Assembly (NCBI GenBank): GCA_025370075.1 | Contig: CP073016.1 | Location: 2,852,001-2,916,000 of the forward strand | DNA: 64,000 bases | Source of the DNA: Chryseotalea sp. WA131a | GTDB taxonomy: Bacteria > Bacteroidota > Bacteroidia > Cytophagales > Cyclobacteriaceae | Direction: 5' to 3' | In this document: piece after piece, positions 53,571 to 63,390 of the stretch | Layout: the number at the start of each line of letters is the position of its first letter | How positions within the stretch are numbered: position 1 is the stretch's first letter | Notes under the pieces: generated by a model | What the model saw: only the letters and a program-made list of their open reading frames with translations | Databases searched by the model: none | What the model was told of the DNA's origin: nothing | Program-made: the position numbers and the translations under genes

Positions 53571-56500
53571 AGTTTAATTTTTATGAATTCGATTTGCTTA
53601 AATAGTGAATCCAGTTTTTGTTGAATTTCAATCGTATGTGTTATTGCTGCAATAACTTTACAAAAAAGAGCCGGGTCTTTCATCAATTTATCCTCTATAC
53701 CTTTTAGATACTTATCCAATACTTGGTATCCACCCACAGTATAATTCCAAACCTCATTAGAAATTCCCTCGAAATAATTTCTTTCATTAATATATAGAAA
53801 ACTATTTTCTTCGTCATATTTCAATTTCAAAATTTTATCATCCCCCTTTCCTCTATACTTTGCTACAGTTTTGCTGATAGATTTATGCTTTACCAGATGA
53901 AGATGAACAAGCTCATTGCCCAATTCCGCTATTCGCAAAAATAACTTATGATTCCCGGTAAAAGGTATACGCGGGAAATCAAATTTTAAGAATTCAGCAT
54001 ACGTATCACGATAAAAATTACAATGCAAAATTCCGTAGCAGTAATGAAGTATATGCTCAGGCGTTAATTCTCTTGATCCAAATTTCTTTTTATAAGAAAT
54101 CGATAGGTGTTCGGTAATGATTTTGCTAATGTTTGGACGTTTTCCGTCACTTCCGTATTTTTCTTCAGGCTCAAAAAGCATCATGCTATGAGCAATTTTT
54201 CTTTTATCTTCCTTTTTGTATATGTAAAGAGGGAATAGCACAGTACCTCCTCTTCGATAGAAGTTTAAATCAATGATGTTTTCAGTTATGAAAGCCAAAT
54301 CATAAACCTTCGAACCTACAGAAGCCCAATTTTTTCCACTTACTAACCCTAAATTATTATTCAGCATATTTGACATTACCGATTCAACCTTACGCGCAAC
54401 TATATAATCATGATAAAAAATTTGAGCCGTCTGAAATGGTCGATATGAAATAGGCTTAACAAAATCAACTAGATTTACCTCTTTAGTTAGCTCCGCACGT
54501 GATTTAGCGATATCCCATTTATCGTTATCTTTCAATGGGAGGTTAAATATGTTTGAAACCTCTTCATCACTAAGGGTTTTATTTTTAAAAGTACTTATCT
54601 TGTTTAGTAGCTCGTTCTTTTCGGGAGCTATTGCTAATCCATCTCTTTTTGTGACAATTCCAGTATTATAAATCGGAAAAATACTGTCAAGTAAAGGCCA
54701 CTCTAAGAACTCTTTAATATCTTTCGTGTTGTCCTTTTTTAAAAAATAAGAAGGATTTGTTGGCTTTACTACTTCGTAATTTTTTTTTGAGAATTTTGCA
54801 TCCTCAAGCCAACCGTATTTTTCTTTGCGCAAGCCGAATAAATCATCGGCAAAAACTTTACAACCTTTTTTGTCTTTCTCTTTTATGCCAATGAAAATTG
54901 AAACACCTTGGCGTATATCAAACACGTTTTCGTCTTTGCCGCCTTCTGGGGTGGTTTCTTTTTTTAGGCCGTTGCCGTGCAAATCAATGATGTAAATTTC
55001 ATTGAAGGTGTTCATCAAACTTTGGCGCATTCCGCGGAACGTGGGGTTATCCAAATAACTGTGATTGGTAATCATGCCTACAATACCATGCCCCGCTTTA
55101 TGTATTTTCCATTGCGAAAAGCGGAGGAACTTAACGTAATCGTCTTGCAACCATTTGGGATTTTTTTCTCCGAGCGGCTCGCCATCAACTTTGTAATAGC
55201 TCTGCGCTCCGTCAATATCCTCTTTCAATAACTTTTCTGTCCAATCATTTTTAGTAGCTGAGTGGCCGCTGTAGGGTGGGTTGCCCAGTATCACCAGAAT
55301 TGGGTCGTGGCGTTTTACTTTACCGGCTTGGTGGCTTTCGTCACTCAAACTTTCCAGGCCAGGTATTTCGGTCTGCGCCAAATCTTCCATATCAAGCGTG
55401 TTGGTAAGAAACAAATTGAAGCGATCACCGTCCTTCATTTTGTAGCCCAGCTCTTCCAACAAAAAAGCAATTTTTATATGACCAATGGCGTAGGGAGCCA
55501 TCATTAGCTCAAAAGCAAAGTAGTGTTTAAGTATGTGGTTTTGGAAGAATTGGTTTAGGCCGCCATCGCCATACTTGCTTGTAAATTCTTTCACGGCCAA
55601 CTTAATGGCTTCGGCTGGGAACGTGAGCGTGCCGCCAGCAGGGTCTAGCAGCGTTACTTCTTTGCTGGCCAGGCCATCATGCAAATCGAAATGGGTTTTC
55701 AATAAATCGTGGATGGCGCGCACAATGTATTTTACTACAGGCTCAGGCGTGTAGTACACACCGCGCTTTTCGCGGGTTGCGGGGTCGTAAATATTTAGAA
55801 ACGTTTCGTAGAAGTGAACGATGGGGTCTTCGCCCTTGCCCTTTCGGTAATACTCATGCAAAATGCTGCTTACATCCGCAGCTTGCAGCACTTCGGCAAT
55901 ATCGTCAATGGCTACCTCCATGCCCACCGGTAACTTTTTGCCAAGCGATATAAACTGAAACACATCGCGCAAAATGCCAATGGTTTGAGGGATTAAATCA
56001 AACGCCAATTTTCGATTGAACTTTCCATTCGCTCGGGTACGAGCAGCAAACAAACCGTAGGTAATGGTCTGGCTATAGATGTCGGCAAAGCCATCTTCTT
56101 TTAAGTCGGCAATCAGGTATTTTTTGAACGCGGTGTAAAATCCGTAAAGCGGCCCTTTGCCTTTTTGCTCTTCCTCTAGTTCAATAGTTACTACCTCATC
56201 GCGCAAGAAGCGAGTTCGCTTGGCCAATTCGCTAGCAAGCGATTCCGCAGTAAATACTTTGGGGAGTGTAAAAGAAAAATATTTGTTAAGGAGCGCCAGA
56301 AATTTCTCTTCATTTTCAACAGGCGGAACGCTCTTTAATTTTTTTGCAATAAACGGGCGGCCAATGGAGACCTTGTCGATCAACTGGCCATTTCGGTAAA
56401 GCCTAAACTCATAAAAATCTGTCAAGATTAAATTTGGAAATACTCCGCGATAGCGCTTTAGTTGAATTCCATCTTCAATCACATCGAGGTTTTCGCCCGG

Positions 56501-56728
56501 TTTCTTAGCTTCGATATAACCTACTATGCTTTGCTGCCCATCCCAAATACGAAAGTCGGGATTACCCGCCTCGGTTTTCTTGGGCAATATTGTGATCTGG
56601 ATTTTCTTTCGCCCAATGCTTTCGGCAAAAGCCTCAATAAGCGAAGCTAAATTGCCATAATAGCTTTCTTCGCGGGCATCGCCTTGGGCGGTAGTGTCGG
56701 CTATTTTTTTGAGGTAGTCTTGAAGCAT
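53567..56728 (-). CDS. Single-chain restriction-modification enzyme, type ISP/IIG-like
   Basis: 1053 residues. An N-terminal nuclease of the PD-(D/E)XK type is visible (Asp58 in NPDFRIWDG, Glu73-x-Lys75 in GYIEAKKPGEN). An N6-adenine methyltransferase follows: motif I LDPAGGTLTFPAEAI (about 361-375) and motif IV LGNPPYSGHS (NPPY 483-486). The C-terminal specificity region has ILHYCYGILHCNFYRDTYAE and FDFPRIPF, as in type ISP proteins. Unlike full type ISP enzymes there is no helicase domain. Because cutting and methylating lie in one chain, no separate subunit genes are expected. Confidence 0.85.
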   Translation of the reverse strand: MLQDYLKKIADTTAQGDAREESYYGNLASLIEAFAESIGRKKIQITILPKKTEAGNPDFRIWDGQQSIVGYIEAKKPGENLDVIEDGIQLKRYRGVFPNLILTDFYEFRLYRNGQLIDKVSIGRPFIAKKLKSVPPVENEEKFLALLNKYFSFTLPKVFTAESLASELAKRTRFLRDEVVTIELEEEQKGKGPLYGFYTAFKKYLIADLKEDGFADIYSQTITYGLFAARTRANGKFNRKLAFDLIPQTIGILRDVFQFISLGKKLPVGMEVAIDDIAEVLQAADVSSILHEYYRKGKGEDPIVHFYETFLNIYDPATREKRGVYYTPEPVVKYIVRAIHDLLKTHFDLHDGLASKEVTLLDPAGGTLTFPAEAIKLAVKEFTSKYGDGGLNQFFQNHILKHYFAFELMMAPYAIGHIKIAFLLEELGYKMKDGDRFNLFLTNTLDMEDLAQTEIPGLESLSDESHQAGKVKRHDPILVILGNPPYSGHSATKNDWTEKLLKEDIDGAQSYYKVDGEPLGEKNPKWLQDDYVKFLRFSQWKIHKAGHGIVGMITNHSYLDNPTFRGMRQSLMNTFNEIYIIDLHGNGLKKETTPEGGKDENVFDIRQGVSIFIGIKEKDKKGCKVFADDLFGLRKEKYGWLEDAKFSKKNYEVVKPTNPSYFLKKDNTKDIKEFLEWPLLDSIFPIYNTGIVTKRDGLAIAPEKNELLNKISTFKNKTLSDEEVSNIFNLPLKDNDKWDIAKSRAELTKEVNLVDFVKPISYRPFQTAQIFYHDYIVARKVESVMSNMLNNNLGLVSGKNWASVGSKVYDLAFITENIIDLNFYRRGGTVLFPLYIYKKEDKRKIAHSMMLFEPEEKYGSDGKRPNISKIITEHLSISYKKKFGSRELTPEHILHYCYGILHCNFYRDTYAEFLKFDFPRIPFTGNHKLFLRIAELGNELVHLHLVKHKSISKTVAKYRGKGDDKILKLKYDEENSFLYINERNYFEGISNEVWNYTVGGYQVLDKYLKGIEDKLMKDPALFCKVIAAITHTIEIQQKLDSLFKQIEFIKIKL

Positions 56729-56739
56729 TTAAGGCAAAA

Positions 56740-57276
56740 TCAAAACTCGATTACTTTTTTCAGCAATTTGGAGTCAATTGTACCTTTAAGGGATTTGAGT
56801 TCTAGATAGCTTCCGTTTTGCCATTGGTACCCGGTAGTTTCTTTTGTTGCAGGATCAATAATCCAGTATTCTTTGACGCCAAAATGCTCGTACAGATTTT
56901 TTTTGATCACTTTATCGTGATCTGGATTTCCAGGAGATAGAATTTCAATAATTAAATCGGGAACGCCATGAATTACATCATCATCGTCTACGATAGATGA
57001 ATTTTCAGTTGAAACAAAGATAATATCAGGTTGAACTGCATTTTGTTCATTATCAAGATAAACATCGAAAGGAGCAACATACAGTTCTCCCAAATTCATA
57101 GACTCTATATGATTTCCTATTTTGATTACCAGTTGAGTGAGCAAACGTTGATGCCTTGCTTTTGGGCTGGGTGACATATACAAATGGTTATTGATCAACT
57201 CAGCCAATGTGCCTTCAGGAAGCATGTCAAAAACTTGCATCATCGTACGTGGAGCTGAGATGATTGGTGGAATCAT
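56740..57276 (-). CDS. Uma2-family endonuclease
   Basis: 178-residue PD-(D/E)XK protein of the Uma2/DUF820 family. The core motif is VQPDIIFVS followed by PDLIIEILSPGNPDHD and KNLYEHFGVKEYWIID. Expanded in cyanobacteria and Bacteroidota, with no proven function. It lies 12 bp upstream of the R-M gene on the same strand, so it may be part of the same accessory block. Confidence 0.88.
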   Translation of the reverse strand: MIPPIISAPRTMMQVFDMLPEGTLAELINNHLYMSPSPKARHQRLLTQLVIKIGNHIESMNLGELYVAPFDVYLDNEQNAVQPDIIFVSTENSSIVDDDDVIHGVPDLIIEILSPGNPDHDKVIKKNLYEHFGVKEYWIIDPATKETTGYQWQNGSYLELKSLKGTIDSKLLKKVIEF

Positions 57277-57339
57277 ACTTGAAAGTTACATTTTTTTCTT
57301 ATGCCACCGAAGAACAATCTTTACAAAATTAACATGATG

Positions 57340-58413
57340 CTAAATTTTAGAGACTTGGTTTCTCAACAAGAAATCGACCAACACCAACGCTGCCATGGCC
57401 TCCACAATGGGCACAGCGCGCGGCACCACACAGGGGTCGTGTCTTCCTTTGCCCGAAACCGTAGCATCGTTACCTTCCTTGTCAACGGTTTGTTGATCCT
57501 GCATAATGGTAGCCACGGGCTTAAACGCTACATTAAAATAAATATCTTCTCCATTGCTAATGCCGCCTTGCACGCCACCAGAATGGTTTGTCTTGGTTCT
57601 TATTTTTCCCTGATCATTGTAAAACTCATCGTTGTGCTGGGAGCCGCGAAGCTGCACGCCTTCAAACCCACTGCCATATTCAAACCCTTTCACTGCGTTA
57701 ATACTCAACATGGCCTTGCCTAATTCGGCATGAAGTTTATCAAACACGGGTTCGCCCAAGCCAACAGGCGTGTTTTTGATAACACAGGTAACAATCCCAC
57801 CGATAGTATCTCGGTCTAACCGAACTTGATCTATCAACGCAATCATTTTTTCCGCCATAGCGGGATCTGGGCAACGGACAATATTGTCTTCGGTTTTAGA
57901 AAAATCAAGTAAAGAATAATGTGGTGCCTTCAATTCACCGACTTGCGAGACAAACGCATTAATCTCAATTGAATACTGCTTCAACAACAACTTAGCAATT
58001 GCCCCGGCTGCCACTCGTGCAGCGGTCTCTCTGGCCGAACTCCTGCCACCGCCTCGATGATCGCGAATTCCATACTTCTCTTGATAAGTAAAGTCAGCAT
58101 GAGACGGGCGAAACGTATTTTCAATGTGACTATAATCTTTGCTTCGTTGATCTTGGTTTTCAATCACAATGGCAATGGGTGCACCTGTGCTTTTCCCTTC
58201 AAACACACCAGAAAGGATTTTAAATGTGTCTTCTTCCTTTCGCTGAGTAGTTATTTTTGATTGGCCTGGCTTGCGTCTGCTCAATTCGGTTTGAATAAAT
58301 GCTTCGTCTATTGCTAAGCCAGCTGGGCAACCATCAATCACCACACCAATGGCTAAGCCGTGGCTTTCGCCAAATGTTGAAATCTTAAAAAGAGTACCAT
58401 ATGAATTGCCCAT
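57340..58413 (-). CDS. aroC: Chorismate synthase
   Basis: Last common step of aromatic amino acid synthesis (EPSP to chorismate, needs reduced FMN). 357 residues. Signatures are GNSYGTLFKISTFGESHG, YGIRDHRGGGRSSARETAARVAAGA and the SGGVQGGISNGEDIYF stretch. Complete. Confidence 0.95.
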   Translation of the reverse strand: MGNSYGTLFKISTFGESHGLAIGVVIDGCPAGLAIDEAFIQTELSRRKPGQSKITTQRKEEDTFKILSGVFEGKSTGAPIAIVIENQDQRSKDYSHIENTFRPSHADFTYQEKYGIRDHRGGGRSSARETAARVAAGAIAKLLLKQYSIEINAFVSQVGELKAPHYSLLDFSKTEDNIVRCPDPAMAEKMIALIDQVRLDRDTIGGIVTCVIKNTPVGLGEPVFDKLHAELGKAMLSINAVKGFEYGSGFEGVQLRGSQHNDEFYNDQGKIRTKTNHSGGVQGGISNGEDIYFNVAFKPVATIMQDQQTVDKEGNDATVSGKGRHDPCVVPRAVPIVEAMAALVLVDFLLRNQVSKI

Positions 58414-58431
58414 GAAAGTGAAAAGTAGTAA

Positions 58432-59880
58432 TTACTTTTTGAATACTAAATAAGCAGCAGCAAGTAGCATGAGGCCAATAAAGATATTGATCGCGATTTT
58501 GATCCAATTAGTAGTAGCCATCGACTTCAACTGATTGTCTGTTGCATCGGCTCGATCATAGAATGAACCCAAGTCGTTGCTTTCGATGGATTGATTTTTT
58601 TGACTTTCACCAATCACGTTCACTGTCTGATTAGATTGCAGGGTGTCATACTTTTTGGTTTTAGGGTTGAAAAATACCCATTTGAAATAATCCTTCATGG
58701 CAAATGTGCCCGGCTCTTTGGGGATCATAAAGTAACTGAACGATTTTGTGCCGGTTACACGGCCATTATCGCGATTGATACTTTGCTTTACATTGGGTTC
58801 ATAAAAATCAAAGCTTTGGTTGTTCTCCACTTTTGGTTTTTCGATACTCGAAATATTTCCCTCGCCATAAATATTGAAATCGTACACCACACTCTGCCCC
58901 GTTTCCATTTCGTTGGTGCCAATTCGCTCTTGCAACTGATATTGCCCCACGGCCACTTGGTCGCGGAGGGGGTGCGGAGGGAGGTCCTTCACCTTTACAG
59001 TGCGTGGCTTTGAGTAAAATGTTTTAAAATCTTCTTGCCGATTTTGCCCAAAGAAGGAAGGGTTTTTCGCCACCTTAAATTTGATCATCTCTAAACCTAC
59101 GCTCGGAAAAACCACCGGCTGGGCGTTCAGTGGGTAGAAAGCGGCTTGATAAATTTTGTATTGTGTGTAGTTTTTACCGTTGATCGTGATGGACTCTCCT
59201 TCGATACTTTCGATGTTAAAATTTTCTTCCCAGCAAGTGGCTGGTTTTATCTTCTTCAAAATATCAGCCAACTGTTTGCCCAAATCGTGAAACTGCATAG
59301 GTGCTCTGTTGTTTTCTGCCACCAAAAAAGAAAGTGTAGCCGTAAACCCTTCGCCCACATACACCTCATCGCTGCTTACCGTTAATGCCAGTTGGGCTTC
59401 TTCTTTTACATCCACAAATTCGGGCGTGCCCCTATTAAAAAAATCATCCGCAGGGTCGCGATCAAACAAACTCCGAAAGGGATCATTTTGCTGAACTTGC
59501 ACCGGTGGTCCCACTTTCACTCGCCTTCCATTTACATTATAGAGTTGGTCGTTCACCTTCATTTTGAAGGGTGGCACGTTCACAATACCTTGTTTAGTAG
59601 GCACGTACGTCATGATAATACTTTGCGAAGAACTCATCTGGCCGTTAATAATGCTGGTTTGCGAGGAGGAAGAAGTGCCCCGCTTATGGAAACCGTCAAT
59701 ATCCGGAAAGTTATCATAGCTCCGAAGTCGATCGTTGTTTACAATAATGGTAATAGTCCACGCCTGGTTCTCCCCAATTTCCTCGGGGCCTAATTGAATT
59801 TGCACATTTTGACTTTGGCCGGCAAAAAATCCAAAAAGAATAAAGAGGCAAAATAGGCTTTTACACATAAATTTCCGCAT
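58432..59880 (-). CDS. batD: BatD-like protein
   Basis: 482 residues from the ATG at 59880 (MRKFMCKSLFCLFILFGFF, a signal peptide); a longer in-frame ATG at 59958 would mask it. Repeated Ig-like strands (GENQAWTITIIVNN, VYVGEGFTATLSFLVAENN, ETGQSVVYDFNIYGEGN) and a single C-terminal membrane helix (INIFIGLMLLAAAYLVF) are typical of BatD (oxygen tolerance). The other Bat genes (batA, B, C, E) are not in the window. Confidence 0.88.
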   Translation of the reverse strand: MRKFMCKSLFCLFILFGFFAGQSQNVQIQLGPEEIGENQAWTITIIVNNDRLRSYDNFPDIDGFHKRGTSSSSQTSIINGQMSSSQSIIMTYVPTKQGIVNVPPFKMKVNDQLYNVNGRRVKVGPPVQVQQNDPFRSLFDRDPADDFFNRGTPEFVDVKEEAQLALTVSSDEVYVGEGFTATLSFLVAENNRAPMQFHDLGKQLADILKKIKPATCWEENFNIESIEGESITINGKNYTQYKIYQAAFYPLNAQPVVFPSVGLEMIKFKVAKNPSFFGQNRQEDFKTFYSKPRTVKVKDLPPHPLRDQVAVGQYQLQERIGTNEMETGQSVVYDFNIYGEGNISSIEKPKVENNQSFDFYEPNVKQSINRDNGRVTGTKSFSYFMIPKEPGTFAMKDYFKWVFFNPKTKKYDTLQSNQTVNVIGESQKNQSIESNDLGSFYDRADATDNQLKSMATTNWIKIAINIFIGLMLLAAAYLVFKK

Positions 59881-60066
59881 TGCAATAAGCACCGCAACCT
59901 GTTGCGTACACAAAAGTAAAATCTTCTTTCTACTATAAAACTCCTTTCGTATTTTCATGTCGCGGAAACAAGCGAATTAGTTGTAATCGTTTACCAAAAG
60001 CGGGCAACTTACAGCTATTTTCCACGTTGTAATTCAGATTAAAATCTAAAAACGTTTTTTTGAAGA

Positions 60067-60258
60067 ATGAGAATGCTCAATTATTTTAAAACCATCCTTA
60101 GCCGGGTGAGTTTTGATGCCCGACTCTTCGAAAAAGAGTTGCGCAAGGCTATCAAAATGCTGATAGCCGAAGAGTTGCAGGAGCTCAGAAATTGGTGCTA
60201 TGCCAATTATGGGAGTGAACATCAGGCCATTTTAAACCGATGTTTTGTGATTGCGTAA
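60067..60258 (+). CDS. Small conserved protein of unknown function
   Basis: 63 residues with an amphipathic start (LNYFKTILSRVSFDARLFEKE), a KAIKMLIAEELQELRNWCY segment and a C-terminus LNRCFVIA. The pattern resembles short conserved proteins of Bacteroidota, though no function is known. A strong terminator 25 bp after the stop supports a real gene. Confidence 0.55.
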   Translation: MRMLNYFKTILSRVSFDARLFEKELRKAIKMLIAEELQELRNWCYANYGSEHQAILNRCFVIA

Positions 60259-60284
60259 AAAATTCTAGTGAGAAACCATTTGAA

Positions 60285-60310
60285 AACCCCGCATTGTCGG
60301 GGTTTTTTGT
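60285..60310 (+). terminator. Intrinsic terminator after the 63-residue gene
   Basis: AACCCCG (60285-60291) pairs with CGGGGTT (60298-60304) around a 6-base loop, followed by a run of T to 60308. It lies 27 bp after the stop at 60258. Confidence 0.88.
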
Positions 60311-60391
60311 TTTCTCACCCTTCCCATTGAAATAAAAAATCCTCGTCAAATTAAGTTCAATAGTTATCTTTCAGCACCTAATCTTTCCTTT

Positions 60392-62389
60392 ATGAGAATA
60401 ATGTTGTTTTGCCTTGGTCTTTTTGCGTCTCTTGCTTCACTGTCGCAGCGGGCCATCACTCCTTCTGACATATATCGGTTAAAATCCGTTAGTGATCCAC
60501 AAGTATCGACTGATGGAAAATGGATAGCCTATGTGCTTTCCACTCCCGACTCTGCAAAAGATAAATCAGATGCCGATGTGTGGATGGTAAGCTGGGATGG
60601 AGCCGAATCGATTAAACTCACGGCAAGCAAAGAAAGCGAAAGCCGTCCACGATGGTCGCCCGATGGAAAATTTTTGACTTTTCTTTCATCGCGTTACGAA
60701 ACCAAGTCATCGCAACTTTGGCGAATGGATAGGCGCGGTGGGGAAGCTGAAAAATTAACTGACTTGAAATATAGTATTGACGATTATGTCTGGAGCCCCG
60801 ATGCCAAAAAGATAGTGTTGGTTATTCAAGATCAAGAATCGAGCGAGGAAGCGGAAAAGAAAAAATCAGCAAAACCAATTTTGATTGATCGGTATCACTT
60901 CAAATCGGATGCTGGAGGCTACTTGGAGCGAAAGCGCTCACACCTATATTTATTTGATGTAGAGACTAAAAAATTAGATACCCTCACGAAGGGTGACTTT
61001 GATGAAGGTAACCCCGTATGGTCTCCTGATGGTAAAAAAATCGCCTTCGTTAGCAACCGAAGTGCAGACCCCGATCGAAACGGAAATACTGACATCTGGG
61101 TGATGGAAGCGAAAAAAAGTGCTCCGTTAAAACAACTTACTACTTGGCAAGATGCCGACAATAGCCCTGCTTGGAGCCCGGACGGAAAATTTATCGCCTA
61201 TCTCAAATCGCAAACACCTGAATACGATATCTACGATCAAGGCCAACTCGCATTGGTTTCTGCTGATGGCGGAGTTCCTAAAATCTTAAACCCGAAACTG
61301 GATCGAAATATATCGGCCCCTCGATGGAGTAGCGATAGTAAATCAATTTGTGTAATTGTAGATGACGACCGCAGGTCATACCTATCGACATTCGATTTGG
61401 ATGGCAACATGAAAAAATTAACTGCGGATGATCGCACGTTTGGTGGCCTGCAGCGAGCTTCAACCAATAATTGGGTTGCGCTTTCCAGCGACCCTCATAC
61501 GCCCAATGAAATTTATGCAATCGAAAATGAAACGATCCGCAGAATCACGCATGTGCATGACGACTTTTTGAAGCCATTGGCATTGGCTAGCGTAGAAGGT
61601 TTTTCATCTAAAAGCAAAGACGGCACAGTAGTTAATAGTTTATTTTTCTGGCCAGCCAATCAACCAAAAGATAAAAAATTGCCCTTGCTTTTGTGGATAC
61701 ACGGAGGCCCAACCGCACAAGACGATTTTGGTTTTGATTTAACTCCGCAAATTTTTGCGGCACAAGGTTATGCTGTGGCTACCGTTAATTATCGCGGAAG
61801 CAGCGGCAGGGGACTTGCTTTTAGCAAAGCTATTTTTGCTGATTGGGGAAATAAAGAAGTAATGGATTTGATTGGAGCCGTCAATCATTTGATATCAATC
61901 GGCAAAGTAGATGAAACCAAACTTGGTATTGGAGGTTGGAGCTACGGTGGTATTCTAACCGATTATGTAACCGCTACTGATCCGCGATTTAAGGCTGCGG
62001 CCAGTGGGGCAGGAAGTGCACTGCAACTTTCCATGTATGGATCTGATCAATACATTGCCCAGTATGAAAGTGAATTGGGTGTGCCTTGGAAAAATATGGA
62101 TAAATGGATGAAGGTATCCTACCCATTTTTGAATGTTGAAAAAATAAAAGCGCCAACACTTTATATGGTGGGCGAAAAAGATTTTAATGTGCCCGCGGCC
62201 GGCAGCGAACAAATGTACCAAGCATTAAAGTCGTTGGGCGTGCCCACGCAATTTGTAGTTTACCCAGGGCAACACCATGGCATAAGCGTACCGAGCTACC
62301 AAAAAGATAGATTAGTTAGGTATTTGGATTGGTACGGAAGATACCTGAAGAAAGAGGAAATGAAGGAAAAGCTTCCCACAAAAAAGTAG
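60392..62389 (+). CDS. S9 prolyl-oligopeptidase-type peptidase
   Basis: 665 residues. A signal peptide (MRIMLFCLGLFASLASLSQR) precedes a WD40-like beta propeller (WSPDGKFLTFLS, WSPDGKKIAFVSN, WSPDGKFIAYLK repeats, about 30-330). The C-terminal hydrolase has the catalytic Ser517 in GIGGWSYGG, Asp597 in VGEKDFNVP and the His pair at 628-629 in GQHHGI. It belongs to the acylaminoacyl-peptidase/DPP group and is probably periplasmic. Confidence 0.92.
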   Translation: MRIMLFCLGLFASLASLSQRAITPSDIYRLKSVSDPQVSTDGKWIAYVLSTPDSAKDKSDADVWMVSWDGAESIKLTASKESESRPRWSPDGKFLTFLSSRYETKSSQLWRMDRRGGEAEKLTDLKYSIDDYVWSPDAKKIVLVIQDQESSEEAEKKKSAKPILIDRYHFKSDAGGYLERKRSHLYLFDVETKKLDTLTKGDFDEGNPVWSPDGKKIAFVSNRSADPDRNGNTDIWVMEAKKSAPLKQLTTWQDADNSPAWSPDGKFIAYLKSQTPEYDIYDQGQLALVSADGGVPKILNPKLDRNISAPRWSSDSKSICVIVDDDRRSYLSTFDLDGNMKKLTADDRTFGGLQRASTNNWVALSSDPHTPNEIYAIENETIRRITHVHDDFLKPLALASVEGFSSKSKDGTVVNSLFFWPANQPKDKKLPLLLWIHGGPTAQDDFGFDLTPQIFAAQGYAVATVNYRGSSGRGLAFSKAIFADWGNKEVMDLIGAVNHLISIGKVDETKLGIGGWSYGGILTDYVTATDPRFKAAASGAGSALQLSMYGSDQYIAQYESELGVPWKNMDKWMKVSYPFLNVEKIKAPTLYMVGEKDFNVPAAGSEQMYQALKSLGVPTQFVVYPGQHHGISVPSYQKDRLVRYLDWYGRYLKKEEMKEKLPTKK

Positions 62390-62412
62390 ATGGGCAGCGC
62401 ATGGGAAAAAAA

Positions 62413-63390
62413 TCAGATCTGAGAAATAAATTTAATATTCCTTTTCAAGCCCCCTAGCTTGGTTCGCCTAACAGCCGACTTTTTAAAGAGCTTTTCAAAA
62501 ACATCTTCGGTGATTTCTTGCCAATCGGCACGAGTCATTTTTTCTAGATCGGGGTGGGGAAAGAATTTTTTTTCTTCATGTGGTTTCGAAAAGCGATTCC
62601 ACGGGCAAACGTCTTGGCAAATGTCGCAGCCAAAAATCCAGTTTTCAAATTTGCCTTTTACATCTGTGGGGATTTCTTCTTTCAACTCGATGGTGAAATA
62701 CGAAATGCATTTGCTTCCATCTACCACATAAGGTTGCGGAATAGCATCCGTAGGGCACGCATCCATACAAGCTGTGCAGGTGCCGCAGTAATCTTTGATA
62801 GGGCCATCGGGTTCTAGTTCTAAATCTAAAATCAGTTCAGCCAAAAAAAAGAAGCTGCCCACTTCGCGGTTCAGCAACAGTGAATTTTTTCCAACCCAAC
62901 CGATACCCGATTTTTTTGCCCATGCACGCTCATGCACAGGGGCAGAATCGACAAACGCTCTGCCGTTCACCTCACCAATTTCAGATTGAATCAACGCTAA
63001 AAATTCTTTCAACTTTTCCTTTACAACAAAGTGGTAGTCTTCTCCGTAAGCGTATTTGGCGATTTTTAATTTACCCTCTGAAGCTTTGGAGGAGGGACTT
63101 TCTACCTTCGCGGAAGAGATAGCCGACAAGTCCTTTTTTGGGAAATAATTGTAAACCAAACTTACCACCGATTTTGCTTCCGGCACTAGCAATCGTGGGT
63201 CTAGGCGTTTATCAAAATGATTTTCGAGGTAACTCATTTTGCCTTGGTAGCCTCGCTTGAGCCATTCTTCCAACCGTGGTGCTTCTTCTTCTAAGAACTC
63301 GGCCTTCGATATGCCGCAGAAACTGAAGCCGAATTGGGAAGCGTACCTTTTTATTAAGGAAGAATACTCTGCCGATTTTGTATGGTTCAA
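62413..63390 (-). CDS. queG: Epoxyqueuosine reductase
   Basis: Last step of queuosine biosynthesis in tRNA, using cobalamin and two [4Fe-4S] clusters. 325 residues. The N-terminal SLVYNYFP region is followed by VDSAPVHERAWAKKSGIGWV and the ferredoxin-like cysteines CGTCTACMDACPTDAI and CDICQDVCPWNRF. The 4-bp overlap with the following PD-(D/E)XK gene is at its start end. Confidence 0.93.
   Translation of the reverse strand: MNHTKSAEYSSLIKRYASQFGFSFCGISKAEFLEEEAPRLEEWLKRGYQGKMSYLENHFDKRLDPRLLVPEAKSVVSLVYNYFPKKDLSAISSAKVESPSSKASEGKLKIAKYAYGEDYHFVVKEKLKEFLALIQSEIGEVNGRAFVDSAPVHERAWAKKSGIGWVGKNSLLLNREVGSFFFLAELILDLELEPDGPIKDYCGTCTACMDACPTDAIPQPYVVDGSKCISYFTIELKEEIPTDVKGKFENWIFGCDICQDVCPWNRFSKPHEEKKFFPHPDLEKMTRADWQEITEDVFEKLFKKSAVRRTKLGGLKRNIKFISQI

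Noticed and set aside
57301..57723. Plus-strand open frame across the 3' end of aroC
   Set aside because: It lies antisense to a clear chorismate synthase and has no protein-like motifs of its own.
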